Shown here in pieces: positions 26,942-36,295 of a DNA stretch of 51,721 nucleotides (the stretch's first letter is position 1; the number at the start of each line of letters is the position of its first letter). A program made the translations under genes and the position numbers. This DNA is from an uncultured Blastococcus sp. Lineage in GTDB: Bacteria; Actinomycetota; Actinomycetes; Mycobacteriales; Geodermatophilaceae. The stretch spans positions 1 through 51,721 of the forward strand of contig CADCTN010000230.1 in NCBI GenBank assembly GCA_902805535.1. The letters are read 5' to 3'. The notes under the pieces are model-generated. The model did not search any database. It saw only the letters and a list, made by a program, of their open reading frames with translations, and was not told the origin of the DNA.

Positions 26942-27015
26942 TCGGGCTGACAGGATTTGAACCTGCGACCCCTTGACCCCCAGTAAAGTGCGCTACCAAG
27001 CTGCGCTACAGCCCG
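26942..27015 (-). tRNA. tRNA-Pro (anticodon GGG)
   Basis: A 74-base cloverleaf: seven-base acceptor stem CGGGCTG/CAGCCCG with discriminator A, D-arm GCGC/GCGC, anticodon loop CUGGGGG (U33, anticodon GGG) on a five-base stem with one mismatch, and a T-arm with loop UUCAAAU. CCA is not encoded. Same strand as, and 124 bases downstream of, the mannitol-type dehydrogenase gene. Confidence 0.95.
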
Positions 27016-27030
27016 CGCGCCGTCCGCCCG

Positions 27031-27045
27031 CCCGGAGCCTCCGGG
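27031..27045 (-). terminator. Short palindrome between the dehydrogenase gene and tRNA-Pro
   Basis: CCCGGAG and CTCCGGG flank a single base, giving a tight GC-rich hairpin 94 bases after the dehydrogenase stop. It is a possible terminator of the polyol operon; a TAACCT -10-like element for the tRNA lies just upstream on the minus strand (27072-27067). Confidence 0.3.
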
Positions 27046-27139
27046 ATGCGCGACGACCGCCTGAGCAGGTTACCGCACCGCCTGCCACCCGCCGGTGCCC
27101 CCCGGAGCCGCGCGGTCCGGCACAGCATGCGCCCCGCCG

Positions 27140-28657
27140 TCAGGGCCTGCCGGCGCCCAGCCCGGCGATCGGTTCCGGCGGGGAGGTTGCCACCAGCTCC
27201 TCCAACGTGGCCCGCGCACCCCGCTCGTGCAACGCCGCCAGCGACGCGAGGTAGGGCCCGGTGAACCGCTCGTCGTCGACGAGGTCCCCGAACAGGTCAC
27301 GATCGGCGATGAAGGCCAGCGGCTCCTCCCGCTGGCGTCGGGCGCCGGCCGTCAGCGCGTCGGCGCGCCGGTCCACCACCTCGATCGGCTTGCCGTCCTC
27401 GTCGACGCCCTCGCAGTACCGCGCCCAGCCGGCGACGACCGCAGCGGACCGGCGCACCTCGCCGCCGGCGGCAAGGTTCTCCCGGACGACCGGGAGGAGC
27501 CACTTCGGCAGCCGCTCGGAGCCGTCGAACGCCAGCCGCGCCAGGGTGTCGCGCACTGCCGGATTCGAGAAGCGGGCGATGAGCTCCCGCCGGTACTCGT
27601 CGAGGTCGATACCCGGGACAGGGAGCAGGGTCGGCGTCGCCTCCTCCTCCATGTAGCCGAGCACGAACGCCTGGAACAGCGGATCCTGTGCCGCGTCGTG
27701 CACGAGCCGGTACCCGGCGAGGGTTCCCAGGTAGGCCAGTGCCTGGTGGCCGGAGTTGAGCAGCCGCAGCTTCATGCGCTCGTAGGGCTCGACGTCGTCG
27801 ACCACCTGCACGCCGACATCCTCCAGCGGCGGGCGCCCGAGGCTGAACCGGTCCTCCAGGACCCACTGGGTGAAGGGCTCGCAGACCACCGGCCACCCGT
27901 CCTCCACACCGAACCGCCGGGCGATCTCGGCCCGGTCGTCGTCCGTGGTCGCGGGGGTGATCCGGTCGACCATGGAGTTCGGGAACCGCACCTCCCGCTC
28001 GACCCAGGCGCCCAGCTCGGGGTCGCGCAGGGTGGCGAAGGCGGCGAAACTGCGCCGGGCGACGTCCCCGTTGTGCTCGACGTTGTCGCAGGACACCACG
28101 GTGAACGGGGCGAGCCCGCGGTCCCGCCGGCGGACCAGCGCCTCCGTGACGAGCCCGAACGCCGTCCGGAGGGCCGCCCCCGGCTGCAGGTCGCTGACGA
28201 CGTCGAGGTTGTGCACGTCGAAGTCCCCCGTGACGGGCGAGAAGTTGTACCCGCCCTCGGTGACCGTCAGCGACACGATCCGCGTCTGCTCCGCGGCCAT
28301 CTTCTCCACGACGGCGTCGGGGTCGTCGGGCGCGAACAGGTACTCCACGATCGAGCCCACGACCCGGGCGTCGAGGCTGCCGTCCGCGTGCTTGGCCACC
28401 AGCGTGTAGAGGCAGTCCTGGGCGGCCATCACCTCCGCCATCCGGCGGTCCCCCGGCAGCACCCCGACGCCGCAGATCCCCCAGTCCTGCGCCTGCCCCT
28501 GCTGCAGGAGCCGGTCGACGTACATCGCCTGGTGCGACCGGTGGAAGGCCCCGACCCCCAGGTGGACGATGCCCGTCCGCACCTCGGAGCGGTCGTAGCC
28601 GGGAACCGGCACCGAGCCGGCCAGGCCTTCCAGATTCTTCGATCCCAGCGGTAGCAC
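27140..28657 (-). CDS. Mannitol dehydrogenase family oxidoreductase (polyol or fructuronate type)
   Basis: A 505-residue long-chain NAD-dependent dehydrogenase. GIVHLGVGAFHRSHQA at about 28 is the Rossmann entry, and MKLRLLNSGHQ near 294 holds the catalytic Lys with Asn and His of the family. Probable substrates are mannitol, arabinitol or sorbitol, giving ketoses; fructuronate reductase is the close alternative. GTG 28657 is chosen because GGAGAGGA precedes it at proper distance, and an open extension upstream falls inside the ATPase gene. Last gene of the transport operon, 23 bases after the ATPase, an order like smo/mtl polyol operons. Confidence 0.87.
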   Translation of the reverse strand: MLPLGSKNLEGLAGSVPVPGYDRSEVRTGIVHLGVGAFHRSHQAMYVDRLLQQGQAQDWGICGVGVLPGDRRMAEVMAAQDCLYTLVAKHADGSLDARVVGSIVEYLFAPDDPDAVVEKMAAEQTRIVSLTVTEGGYNFSPVTGDFDVHNLDVVSDLQPGAALRTAFGLVTEALVRRRDRGLAPFTVVSCDNVEHNGDVARRSFAAFATLRDPELGAWVEREVRFPNSMVDRITPATTDDDRAEIARRFGVEDGWPVVCEPFTQWVLEDRFSLGRPPLEDVGVQVVDDVEPYERMKLRLLNSGHQALAYLGTLAGYRLVHDAAQDPLFQAFVLGYMEEEATPTLLPVPGIDLDEYRRELIARFSNPAVRDTLARLAFDGSERLPKWLLPVVRENLAAGGEVRRSAAVVAGWARYCEGVDEDGKPIEVVDRRADALTAGARRQREEPLAFIADRDLFGDLVDDERFTGPYLASLAALHERGARATLEELVATSPPEPIAGLGAGRP

Positions 28658-28680
28658 GGCCGTCCTCTCCCCCCGGCCGT

Positions 28681-29793
<1,113 letters not shown>

Positions 29794-29846
29794 CGGTGTT
29801 CTCTCCTTGGTCTAGGAAGCGGGGGGCGGGTCGGGGTGACGAGGCG

Positions 29847-30920
29847 TCAGGTGCCGGGGCGGACGACGACCTTCACGGACGTCGGGTCGCGGCGGCCGGC
29901 CGTCAGCGCCTCCTCGGCCTGGTCCAAGGTGTAGGTGCCGGTGACCAGGCGGTCGAGGTCGACCCGTCCGGCGGCGACCAGCGCGATCGCGGTGGGCCAG
30001 GTGCCGGCGTAGCGGAAGGTGCCGGTCACCTCCAGCTCCCGCTCCTGGACGACCGACAGCGGCAGGAGCAGCTCGTCACCGCCCATGCCGACGAGCACCG
30101 CGCGGGCCGCGGGCGCCAGCGCGCGGATGGCCTCGGCGGTCGCCGCCGGGTGGCCGGAGCACTCCAGCAGCACATCGGGCGGGCGCGGGAGGTCCGCGAC
30201 GCGCGCCGTCCGGGCGTCGACGACGTCGGTGGCCCCGAGTTCGCGGGCCAGCTCGAGCCGCGCGGGATTCACGTCGGACACCACGACCTCGGTGGCGCCG
30301 AAGGCGAGCGCCGCCTGGACGCTGACCAGCCCGATCGGACCGGCCCCGGTGACGAGCACTCGTGAGCCCGGCCCGACCCTGCCCCGGCGACAGGCCCAGA
30401 TGCCGACCGACAGGGGTTCCAGCAGCGCGGCGGCGTCGTCGGAGATGGTGTCGGGCACCGGATGGGCGAACGCTTCGTGCACGGCGACGTACTCGGACAG
30501 GGCACCGTCGACGGGCGGGGTCGCGAAGAACCGCATGTTCGGGCAGAGGTTGTAGCGGCCGGCCAGGCACTGGGGGCAGGTGCGGTCCGGGATTCCCGGT
30601 TCGATCGACACCCGCTGGCCCACGGCCAGGGACGTGACGCCCGCTCCGAGGGCGGCCACCTCGCCCGCCGCCTCGTGGCCCAGCACGAGCGGGGAATCGA
30701 CGGTGAACCGCCCGATCCTCCCGTGCTCGTAGTAGTGGGTGTCGGACCCGCAGACGCCGACCGACGTGACCCGGACGACGACCTCGCCGGGGCCGGCCTG
30801 CGGCGCCGCCCGCTCCTCGACGACCACGTCGCCGACCCCGCGGAGCACGGCGGCCCGCATCGAGGACAGGCCCGGTGGGCCGTCCCGGACCGCCGGCGCG
30901 AGCGCTGCGGGAGGGCTCAC
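29847..30920 (-). CDS. Zinc-dependent polyol (sorbitol/xylitol-type) dehydrogenase
   Basis: A 357-residue medium-chain dehydrogenase. The catalytic zinc region is GVCGSDTHYYEHG with GHEAAGEV after it; the structural-zinc loop is CPQCLAGRYNLC followed by RFFATPPVDGALSEY, the polyol dehydrogenase form. The NAD fold is GAGPIGLVSVQAAL. It should oxidise a hexitol or pentitol to a ketose. GTG 30920 overlaps the permease stop (GTGA) and has GGGGCGG upstream; the family usually begins at the internal ATG 30860, so the true start could be there. Confidence 0.88.
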   Translation of the reverse strand: MSPPAALAPAVRDGPPGLSSMRAAVLRGVGDVVVEERAAPQAGPGEVVVRVTSVGVCGSDTHYYEHGRIGRFTVDSPLVLGHEAAGEVAALGAGVTSLAVGQRVSIEPGIPDRTCPQCLAGRYNLCPNMRFFATPPVDGALSEYVAVHEAFAHPVPDTISDDAAALLEPLSVGIWACRRGRVGPGSRVLVTGAGPIGLVSVQAALAFGATEVVVSDVNPARLELARELGATDVVDARTARVADLPRPPDVLLECSGHPAATAEAIRALAPAARAVLVGMGGDELLLPLSVVQERELEVTGTFRYAGTWPTAIALVAAGRVDLDRLVTGTYTLDQAEEALTAGRRDPTSVKVVVRPGT

Positions 30921-31810
30921 TTGACCGCCCCGAGCGACAGGCCCTGCACCAACTTGTCCTGGGCGGCGAACCCGGCCACGAGCACCGGGAGCGACACCAC
31001 GAAGGCGGCGGCGCAGACCTGGGCCAGGAACAGTCCCTGGCTGGTCACGAATCCGGTCAGGTAGACCGGCGCGGTCTGCGCGACCGTCCCGGTCAGCGTC
31101 CGGGCCAGCAGCAGCTCGTTCCAGCTGAAGATGAAGCAGATCAGCGAGGTCGCCGCGATGCCGGGCAGCACGATGGGCGCCACCACCCGGCGGAGGGTGA
31201 GCAGCAGCCCGGCGCCGTCCACCGACGCCGCCTCGAGGATCTCGACGGGCACCTCGGCCAGGAAGGAGCGCATCATCCACACGGCGATCGGCAGGTTCAT
31301 CGCGGTGTACAGGACGATGAGCAGCCAGATGTTGTCCAGCAGTCCGCTGAACTGGGCGAACAGGTAGATGGGCAGCAGTCCGGCCACGATCGGCAGCATC
31401 CGGGTGGACAGGAAGAAGAACATCACGTCGGTCCACTTGCGCACCGGCTTGATCGACAGCGCGTAGGCGGCCGGGATGGCCAGCAGCAGCACGATCACCG
31501 TGGACACCACGCTGGCGGTGAGCGAGTTGAGCAGCGACGGCCAGGGGTTGGCGCCCGTGCCGACGCCGAAGAACTCCCGGTACCCGTCGGTCGTCAGCGG
31601 GGCGAAGATCGACGGCGGGTTGGTCGCGGCGTCCTCCTCGCTGTGGAAGGACGTGAGCACCATCCACAGCACGGGGACGACGAACAGGATGCCGATCAGC
31701 CAGGCGGCCACGCCCAGCAGCGCGCCGCTGCGCGGCTTGCGGGGCGTGCGGGGCCGGCCCTCCGGCGTGCGGGTGGCGGCGACCGGTGCGACATCGGTGA
31801 CGGAGCTCAT
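30917..31810 (-). CDS. Carbohydrate ABC transporter permease (MalG-like)
   Basis: A 297-residue permease with six hydrophobic segments after a basic N-terminal tail. The EAA loop EAASVDGAG contacts the ATPase. The ATG at 31810 has GGAGGAG eight bases upstream and overlaps the partner permease stop (ATGA). It forms the channel with the gene upstream. Confidence 0.93.
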   Translation of the reverse strand: MSSVTDVAPVAATRTPEGRPRTPRKPRSGALLGVAAWLIGILFVVPVLWMVLTSFHSEEDAATNPPSIFAPLTTDGYREFFGVGTGANPWPSLLNSLTASVVSTVIVLLLAIPAAYALSIKPVRKWTDVMFFFLSTRMLPIVAGLLPIYLFAQFSGLLDNIWLLIVLYTAMNLPIAVWMMRSFLAEVPVEILEAASVDGAGLLLTLRRVVAPIVLPGIAATSLICFIFSWNELLLARTLTGTVAQTAPVYLTGFVTSQGLFLAQVCAAAFVVSLPVLVAGFAAQDKLVQGLSLGAVK

Positions 31811-32793
31811 CGTGCGTTCTCCTCCTGGAACAGGGTGGACACCGTACGCAGCGCCAGAGTGGCGATGAGGATCGTGCCGATGACGACGACGACGCCGGCC
31901 GCCGACGCCCGCCCGTAGTCGTGGGCCTGGTAGAAGGTCTGGTAGATCACGTACGGCAGGTTCGCCGTGCCCAGGCCGCCCGAGGTGATCGTGAAGACGG
32001 CGTCGAAGTTCTGCACGATGTAGATGGAGCCGAGCAGCGCGCCCAGCTCCAGGTAGCGGCGCAGGTGCGGGAAGGTCATGTAACGGAAGATCTGCCAGCT
32101 GCTGGCGCCGTCGATCCGCGCGGCCTCGATGACGTCCAGCGGCCGGCTCTGCAGGCCGGCGAGCAGGATCAGCATCATGAACGGCGTCCACTGCCAGATC
32201 AGGGCGACCTCGATGGACACCAGCGGCGCCGTCGTGATCCAGTCCGGCTGGGGCGGGTTGTCGGAGCCGAACAGTCCCCAGAGCCAGGTCAGCGAGCCGT
32301 TGAGCAGGCCGTACTCGGGGTTGAACAGGGCGTGCTTCCAGAGCAGCGCCGCCGCCACGGGAACGACGAGGAACGGCGTGATCATCATGGTCCGCACCGC
32401 GCCCCGGCCCAGGAACTTCCGGTCCAGGAGCAGCGCGATCACCATGCCCAGGAACAGGCTGATCACCACGACGACCGCGGTCAGGATGACCGTGGTGAGG
32501 ATGGCCTGCCGCATGTTGACGTCGGTCAGGACGCTGGCGTAGTTGCCCAGCCCGGCGAAGCCGCGCTCGTCGGGGTAGTAGGCGTTCCAGTCCATGAACG
32601 AGACGATCAGCGTGACCAGGAACGGCAGCTGGGTGACGATGATCGTGAAGATCAGCGCCGGCAGCAGCGGTGCCCGCCGGGCCCAGTCGGCGGACCGGCG
32701 GAGCGCTCCGCCCGGCGGCGGCGCGGGTGGCGGGGGCGGCGGTGGCGGCGGCTGCTGGCCGCGCCCGCGGCTGGTCTCGAGAGTGGTGCTCAT
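31807..32793 (-). CDS. Carbohydrate ABC transporter permease (MalF-like) with a polyproline N-terminus
   Basis: A 328-residue permease with six membrane segments and EAA loop EAARIDGAS near 230. Residues 15-28 are almost all proline (nine in a row, then APPPGG), a cytoplasmic tail not needed for the fold and likely dependent on EF-P for translation. The start has GGGGGAGG at good spacing. It is coupled to the second permease and lies 37 bases after the binding-protein gene. Confidence 0.93.
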   Translation of the reverse strand: MSTTLETSRGRGQQPPPPPPPPPAPPPGGALRRSADWARRAPLLPALIFTIIVTQLPFLVTLIVSFMDWNAYYPDERGFAGLGNYASVLTDVNMRQAILTTVILTAVVVVISLFLGMVIALLLDRKFLGRGAVRTMMITPFLVVPVAAALLWKHALFNPEYGLLNGSLTWLWGLFGSDNPPQPDWITTAPLVSIEVALIWQWTPFMMLILLAGLQSRPLDVIEAARIDGASSWQIFRYMTFPHLRRYLELGALLGSIYIVQNFDAVFTITSGGLGTANLPYVIYQTFYQAHDYGRASAAGVVVVIGTILIATLALRTVSTLFQEENAR

Positions 32794-32830
32794 CCCGTTG
32801 CCTCCCCCTGGTGTGGTCCTGCCGGCCCGA

Positions 32831-34198
32831 TCATCCGGACTCCCGTTCCCGATAGCGTTCGGCGACGTCCTCGGCCAGTTCCTGGCCCCGGTCGAGCGCT
32901 TCCTCCACGGTCATCCGGCCGGCGATCGCGGAGCTGACGTCCTGGGAGACCTGCGTGGCCAGGTCGGGGAACTCCGGGATGCCGATGAACTGGATGCCCG
33001 GCGCCGGGCGGGGCTGGGCGCCCGGATCGTTCGGGTCGGCGTTCTCGATGGCCGCGAGGGTGGGCGCGGCGAACGCCTCGGCCTCGGCGAGGTAGTCGGG
33101 GTTCGAGTAGGTCGACGCCCGCTTTCCGGCGGGCACCTTCGACCAGCCGAGCTCCTCGCCGACCAGTTCCTCGTACTCCCGGCCGGAGGCCCAGGAGATG
33201 AACTCCCACGCGGCGTCCTTCTTCGCGCTCGCCTGCTGGATGCTCCACGACCAGGCGTACAGCCAGCCGGAGCTGTCGGTCTCCACCACGGGTGCGGCGG
33301 CGTAACCCATCAGGCCGCGCACCGGTGAGTCCTCGGCCTCGAGCGATCCCGCGGCCGAGGTCGCGTCGTACCACATCGCCGCGTTGCCCTGGATCACGTT
33401 GTTCAGGCACTCGGTGAAGCCCGCCTGGGGGGCGCCGGTCTCGCCGTACTCCCGGACCAGGTCGACGTAGAAGCCGACCGCCTCGCGGAACTCCGGGCTG
33501 CTCACCTGGGGATCCCAGTCCTCGGTGAACCAGGTGCCCCCGAAGGTGTTGACCACCGTGGTGAGGGGCGCGAACACCTGGCCCCAGCCGGGCTGGCCGC
33601 GCAGGCAGATGCCGGCCATCCCCGGCTCGGCGCCGTCGACCTGCGCCGCGATGTCCGCGACCTCCTGCCAGGTCGGGTCCTCCGGCATCTCCACGCCGGC
33701 GGCCTCCAGGATGTCCCGGCGGTACATCAGGAACGACGACTCGCCGTAGAACGGCTCGCCGTAGAGCTTGCCGTCGTCGCCGGACAGCGACTCGGTCAGC
33801 GGGCCGAGGATGTCGTCCTGGTCGAACTCGGAGTCGGCCTCCACGTACTCGTCCAGCGGGGCCACCCACTCGCTGCGGGCGTAGATGGGGATCTCGAAAT
33901 TGCTCAGCGTCGCCACGTCGTACTGGCCCGCCTGGCTGGAGAACTCCTGGCTGATCTTGTCCCGGACGTCGTTCTCGGGCAGCACGGTGAAGTTGACGGA
34001 GATGCCCGTGTCGGCGGTGAAGTTCTCCTTCGTCAGCCGTTGCAGGTCGATCATCTGCGGGTTGTTGACCATCAGCACGTTGATGGTGTCCGGCCCGCCA
34101 CCGCTGGGTCCCCCGCCCCAGCCCGCGCACCCGGTGAGCCCGAGCGCCAGTGTGGTCGCCAGTGCGACGGTCGATGTGGGGCGTACGCGTCGGTGCAC
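32831..34198 (-). CDS. Sugar/polyol-binding lipoprotein of an ABC transporter
   Basis: A 455-residue family 1 extracellular solute-binding protein. Signal peptide: basic RRVR, then VALATTLALGLTGC with the lipobox Cys at residue 24, so it is anchored outside the membrane. Long INVLMVNNPQM and WYDATSAA regions fit sugar-binding proteins. GTG 34198 is preferred over the upstream ATG 34228 because GGAGAGG sits seven bases before it and gives a proper signal peptide. First gene of the polyol operon. Specificity is inferred only from the neighbouring dehydrogenases. Confidence 0.92.
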   Translation of the reverse strand: MHRRVRPTSTVALATTLALGLTGCAGWGGGPSGGGPDTINVLMVNNPQMIDLQRLTKENFTADTGISVNFTVLPENDVRDKISQEFSSQAGQYDVATLSNFEIPIYARSEWVAPLDEYVEADSEFDQDDILGPLTESLSGDDGKLYGEPFYGESSFLMYRRDILEAAGVEMPEDPTWQEVADIAAQVDGAEPGMAGICLRGQPGWGQVFAPLTTVVNTFGGTWFTEDWDPQVSSPEFREAVGFYVDLVREYGETGAPQAGFTECLNNVIQGNAAMWYDATSAAGSLEAEDSPVRGLMGYAAAPVVETDSSGWLYAWSWSIQQASAKKDAAWEFISWASGREYEELVGEELGWSKVPAGKRASTYSNPDYLAEAEAFAAPTLAAIENADPNDPGAQPRPAPGIQFIGIPEFPDLATQVSQDVSSAIAGRMTVEEALDRGQELAEDVAERYRERESG

Positions 34199-34230
34199 GG
34201 CCGATCCTCTCCCGGGCAACCTCGTCATGC

Positions 34231-34242
34231 GCTCATGTGAGC
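34231..34242. promoter_or_regulatory. Inverted repeat, candidate SorC-type operator 1
   Basis: GCTCA-TG-TGAGC, extendable to six-base arms (CGCTCA/TGAGCG), in the leader of the polyol operon. It shares its half-site with the repeat at 34327-34338. Confidence 0.5.
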
Positions 34243-34267
34243 GGAAGACCCCTCAGATGCGAGTGAC

Positions 34268-34278
34268 GTGAGTCTCAC
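34268..34278. promoter_or_regulatory. Inverted repeat overlapping the polyol promoter, candidate operator 2
   Basis: GTGAG-T-CTCAC, five-base perfect arms. It covers the putative minus-strand -10 hexamer (34276-34271), so binding here would block the promoter. Confidence 0.45.
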
Positions 34279-34299
34279 CTGGATGGGTGAACTCGTCAA
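34271..34299 (-). promoter_or_regulatory. Candidate promoter of the polyol operon
   Basis: TTGACG (34299-34294) and GAGACT (34276-34271) are separated by 17 bases on the minus strand. The -35 is good and the -10 is poor, as expected for a promoter needing an activator. The start would fall near 34264, giving a leader of about 65 bases that contains operator 1. Confidence 0.35.
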
Positions 34300-34326
34300 G
34301 GGGTGTGCCATAGTGGATCCCGGTGC

Positions 34327-34338
34327 GCTCAGATGAGC
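34327..34338. promoter_or_regulatory. Inverted repeat, candidate SorC-type operator 3
   Basis: GCTCA-GA-TGAGC just before the regulator's ribosome site (AGGGAG). It has the same half-site and two-base gap as operator 1, 96 bases away, and suggests autoregulation and perhaps looping. Confidence 0.5.
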
Positions 34339-34349
34339 AGGGAGACGCC

Positions 34350-35297
34350 ATGGCACTGGAGCAGAGCGGCCCGGCACAGGTCGTCCTCACCGCGTCCATC
34401 GCCCGCCGGTTCTACCTCGACGGCCGGTCCAAGCTGGAGATCGCCGACGAGTTCGGCCTGAGCCGGTTCAAGGTCGCCCGCCTGCTCGACGCCGCCCGCG
34501 AGAGCGGCATGGTGCGGATCGAGATCCGGCACCAGGGCGAGATCGACGTCGACCTCTCGGCCCGCTTCCGGGACCGGTTCGGGCTGCAGCACGCCATCGT
34601 CGTCGACACGCCGGAGGACGACACCGCCTCGCTGCGCGACCACCTGGGGCGGGCGGCGGCCCGGCTGCTCGCCGAGATCCTGACGCCGGAGGACGTGCTG
34701 GGTCTCGCGTGGGCACGGGCGGTCGGTGCGATGGCACGCGAGCTCCCGGCACTCCCCCGGACCCCGGTGATCCAGCTCTCCGGAGCGCTTTCCTTCCCCG
34801 GCGACCCCGACACGTCGGTGGACGTCGTCCGCGACGTGGCCGCCCGGTCCGGCGGGGCGGCCAACGTCTTCTACGCGCCGCTGGTCGTGCCCGACGCCGC
34901 GACGGCCAGCGCCCTCCGGCGTCAGCCGGAGATCGCCCGCGCCTTCTCCCAGCTGCCCTCGGTCACCAAGGCGGTGGGTGGCGTCGGCCTGTGGGAAGCG
35001 GGCCAGTCCACCCTGTACGACACGTCGTCCGAGCAGGACCGCAGGGCCCTGCGGAAGCAGGGGGTGTGCGCCGACATCTCCGGGGTCTTCCTCTCCGCCG
35101 ACGGCGACGTGGTCCAGACCCGGCTGGCCGAGCGGATGATCGCCATCAGCGCCGAGGAGATGCGGGGCATCCCGGAGGTGATCGTCATCCCGTACGGCAC
35201 GGCCAAGGAGCCCGCCGTGCGTGCCGCCCTCCGGAGCGGCCTCGTGGGTGGCATCGTGACCCACACGACGCTCGCCCGAGCCGTCCTCGAGGACTGA
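34350..35297 (+). CDS. SorC/DeoR-family transcriptional regulator with sugar-binding domain
   Basis: A 315-residue regulator. An N-terminal helix-turn-helix (about 14-50, YLDGRSKLEIADEFGLSRFK) is followed by a long SorC-type sugar-phosphate-binding domain (LGLAWARAVGAMA, PVIQLSGAL, GVCADISGVFLSADG). Members respond to phosphorylated sugars or polyols and act as activators or repressors. The ATG at 34350 has AGGGAG six bases upstream. It is divergent from the polyol operon across 151 bases holding three inverted repeats, so it almost certainly controls that operon. Confidence 0.9.
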   Translation: MALEQSGPAQVVLTASIARRFYLDGRSKLEIADEFGLSRFKVARLLDAARESGMVRIEIRHQGEIDVDLSARFRDRFGLQHAIVVDTPEDDTASLRDHLGRAAARLLAEILTPEDVLGLAWARAVGAMARELPALPRTPVIQLSGALSFPGDPDTSVDVVRDVAARSGGAANVFYAPLVVPDAATASALRRQPEIARAFSQLPSVTKAVGGVGLWEAGQSTLYDTSSEQDRRALRKQGVCADISGVFLSADGDVVQTRLAERMIAISAEEMRGIPEVIVIPYGTAKEPAVRAALRSGLVGGIVTHTTLARAVLED

Positions 35298-35335
35298 GCA
35301 GCCCCGTCGCCTGCGGCGGGACCGGGAGGAGGCCG

Positions 35336-36139
35336 ATGCCCCGGGAGACCGAGACCGAGCCTGAGGTCGTCCTCGTCGGGGGCACGACCAACCGGGGCCG
35401 CGTGGTGCGCCTGGGCGACACCGTCCGGCGGCCCCAGCGGGCATCGAGCGCGGCCACCCACGCCCTGCTGCGCCACCTGGACGACGTCGGGTTCACCGGC
35501 GCCCCCCGGTTCCTCGGCATCGACGACCAGGGCCGGGAGGTCCTCTCCTTCGTCCCCGGCACGGCCATCACACCGCCCTATCCCGCCTGGGCGCTCACCG
35601 ACGCCGCGCTCGTCAGCGTGGCTCACCTGCTGCGCGACTACCACCGGGCCGTCAGCACCTTCGACGCGACGCGGCACACCTGGCCGCACCCGCCCCCCGC
35701 GCCCTTCGCCGGCGAGATCGTCAGTCACAACGACGTCAACCTGGACAACGTGGTCTTCCGCGGGCACCGGGCCGTCGCCCTCATCGACTTCGACCTCGCC
35801 GGCCCCGGCTCCCGGATCTGGGACGTCGCCTCCGCCGCGCGCCTGTGGGCTCCGCTGCGGCCCGATCGCCACATCGACGACGTCCGGCACGGCCGGGCCC
35901 TCGAGCGGATGCGGCTGTTCGTCGACAGCTACGGGCTCGACCAGTCCGACCGGGAGGCGCTGGTCAGAGCGGTGCGGCTGAACCACGACTGGTCCTACGA
36001 CATCATCGGGGCCGCGCTCGAGCGCGGCCACGAGGGCTTCGCGGAGTACTGGGGCCGCGCGCGGCACCGGGTGGCCGACACCCGCACCTGGTACGCCGAC
36101 AACGCCCGGCGCCTCCACGCGGCCGTGTCGCGCCGCTGA
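35336..36139 (+). CDS. APH-fold phosphotransferase of unknown substrate
   Basis: A 267-residue protein kinase-like phosphotransferase. The catalytic loop HNDVNLDN lies near 131-138 (Asp base, Asn metal ligand) and the metal-binding IDFD near 150. An N-lobe VVRLGDTVRRPQ replaces the usual lysine strand. The ATG at 35336 has GGGAGGAGG just upstream. It lies 38 bases after the SorC regulator on the same strand, so likely cotranscribed. It could phosphorylate a product of the polyol route or be an unrelated small-molecule kinase; antibiotic resistance is not supported. Confidence 0.78.
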   Translation: MPRETETEPEVVLVGGTTNRGRVVRLGDTVRRPQRASSAATHALLRHLDDVGFTGAPRFLGIDDQGREVLSFVPGTAITPPYPAWALTDAALVSVAHLLRDYHRAVSTFDATRHTWPHPPPAPFAGEIVSHNDVNLDNVVFRGHRAVALIDFDLAGPGSRIWDVASAARLWAPLRPDRHIDDVRHGRALERMRLFVDSYGLDQSDREALVRAVRLNHDWSYDIIGAALERGHEGFAEYWGRARHRVADTRTWYADNARRLHAAVSRR

Positions 36140-36205
36140 GGAGGACCGTCGCGCCGGGATGGACCAGGGCTGCGAGGAGGCCTCGTCCGGCCGCACGCAA
36201 AGGCG

Positions 36206-36235
36206 GTGACAGCCGGCGGCGACCCTCGCTAGCGT
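36206..36235 (+). promoter_or_regulatory. Candidate promoter of the MMPL gene
   Basis: GTGACA (36206-36211) and TAGCGT (36230-36235) are 18 bases apart, a good actinobacterial housekeeping promoter. Transcription would start near 36242, giving a leader of about 54 bases. The rest of the 156-base gap shows nothing else. Confidence 0.45.
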
Positions 36236-36295
36236 CCCCCCGCACGCGTTCCGAGCAGTCGAGCCGGGGCACCGCAGGTGCCGGGGGTCTCCACC

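Noticed and set aside
26854-26990. Reading frame running from the integrase scrap into the tRNA and ending in GFEPAT
   Set aside because: That tail is the well-known artefact of translating a tRNA gene on the antisense strand.
35336-36139. Aminoglycoside resistance gene
   Set aside because: Only the general APH catalytic loop matches. The neighbours are a SorC regulator and a polyol operon, and no resistance-specific features or mobile context are present.
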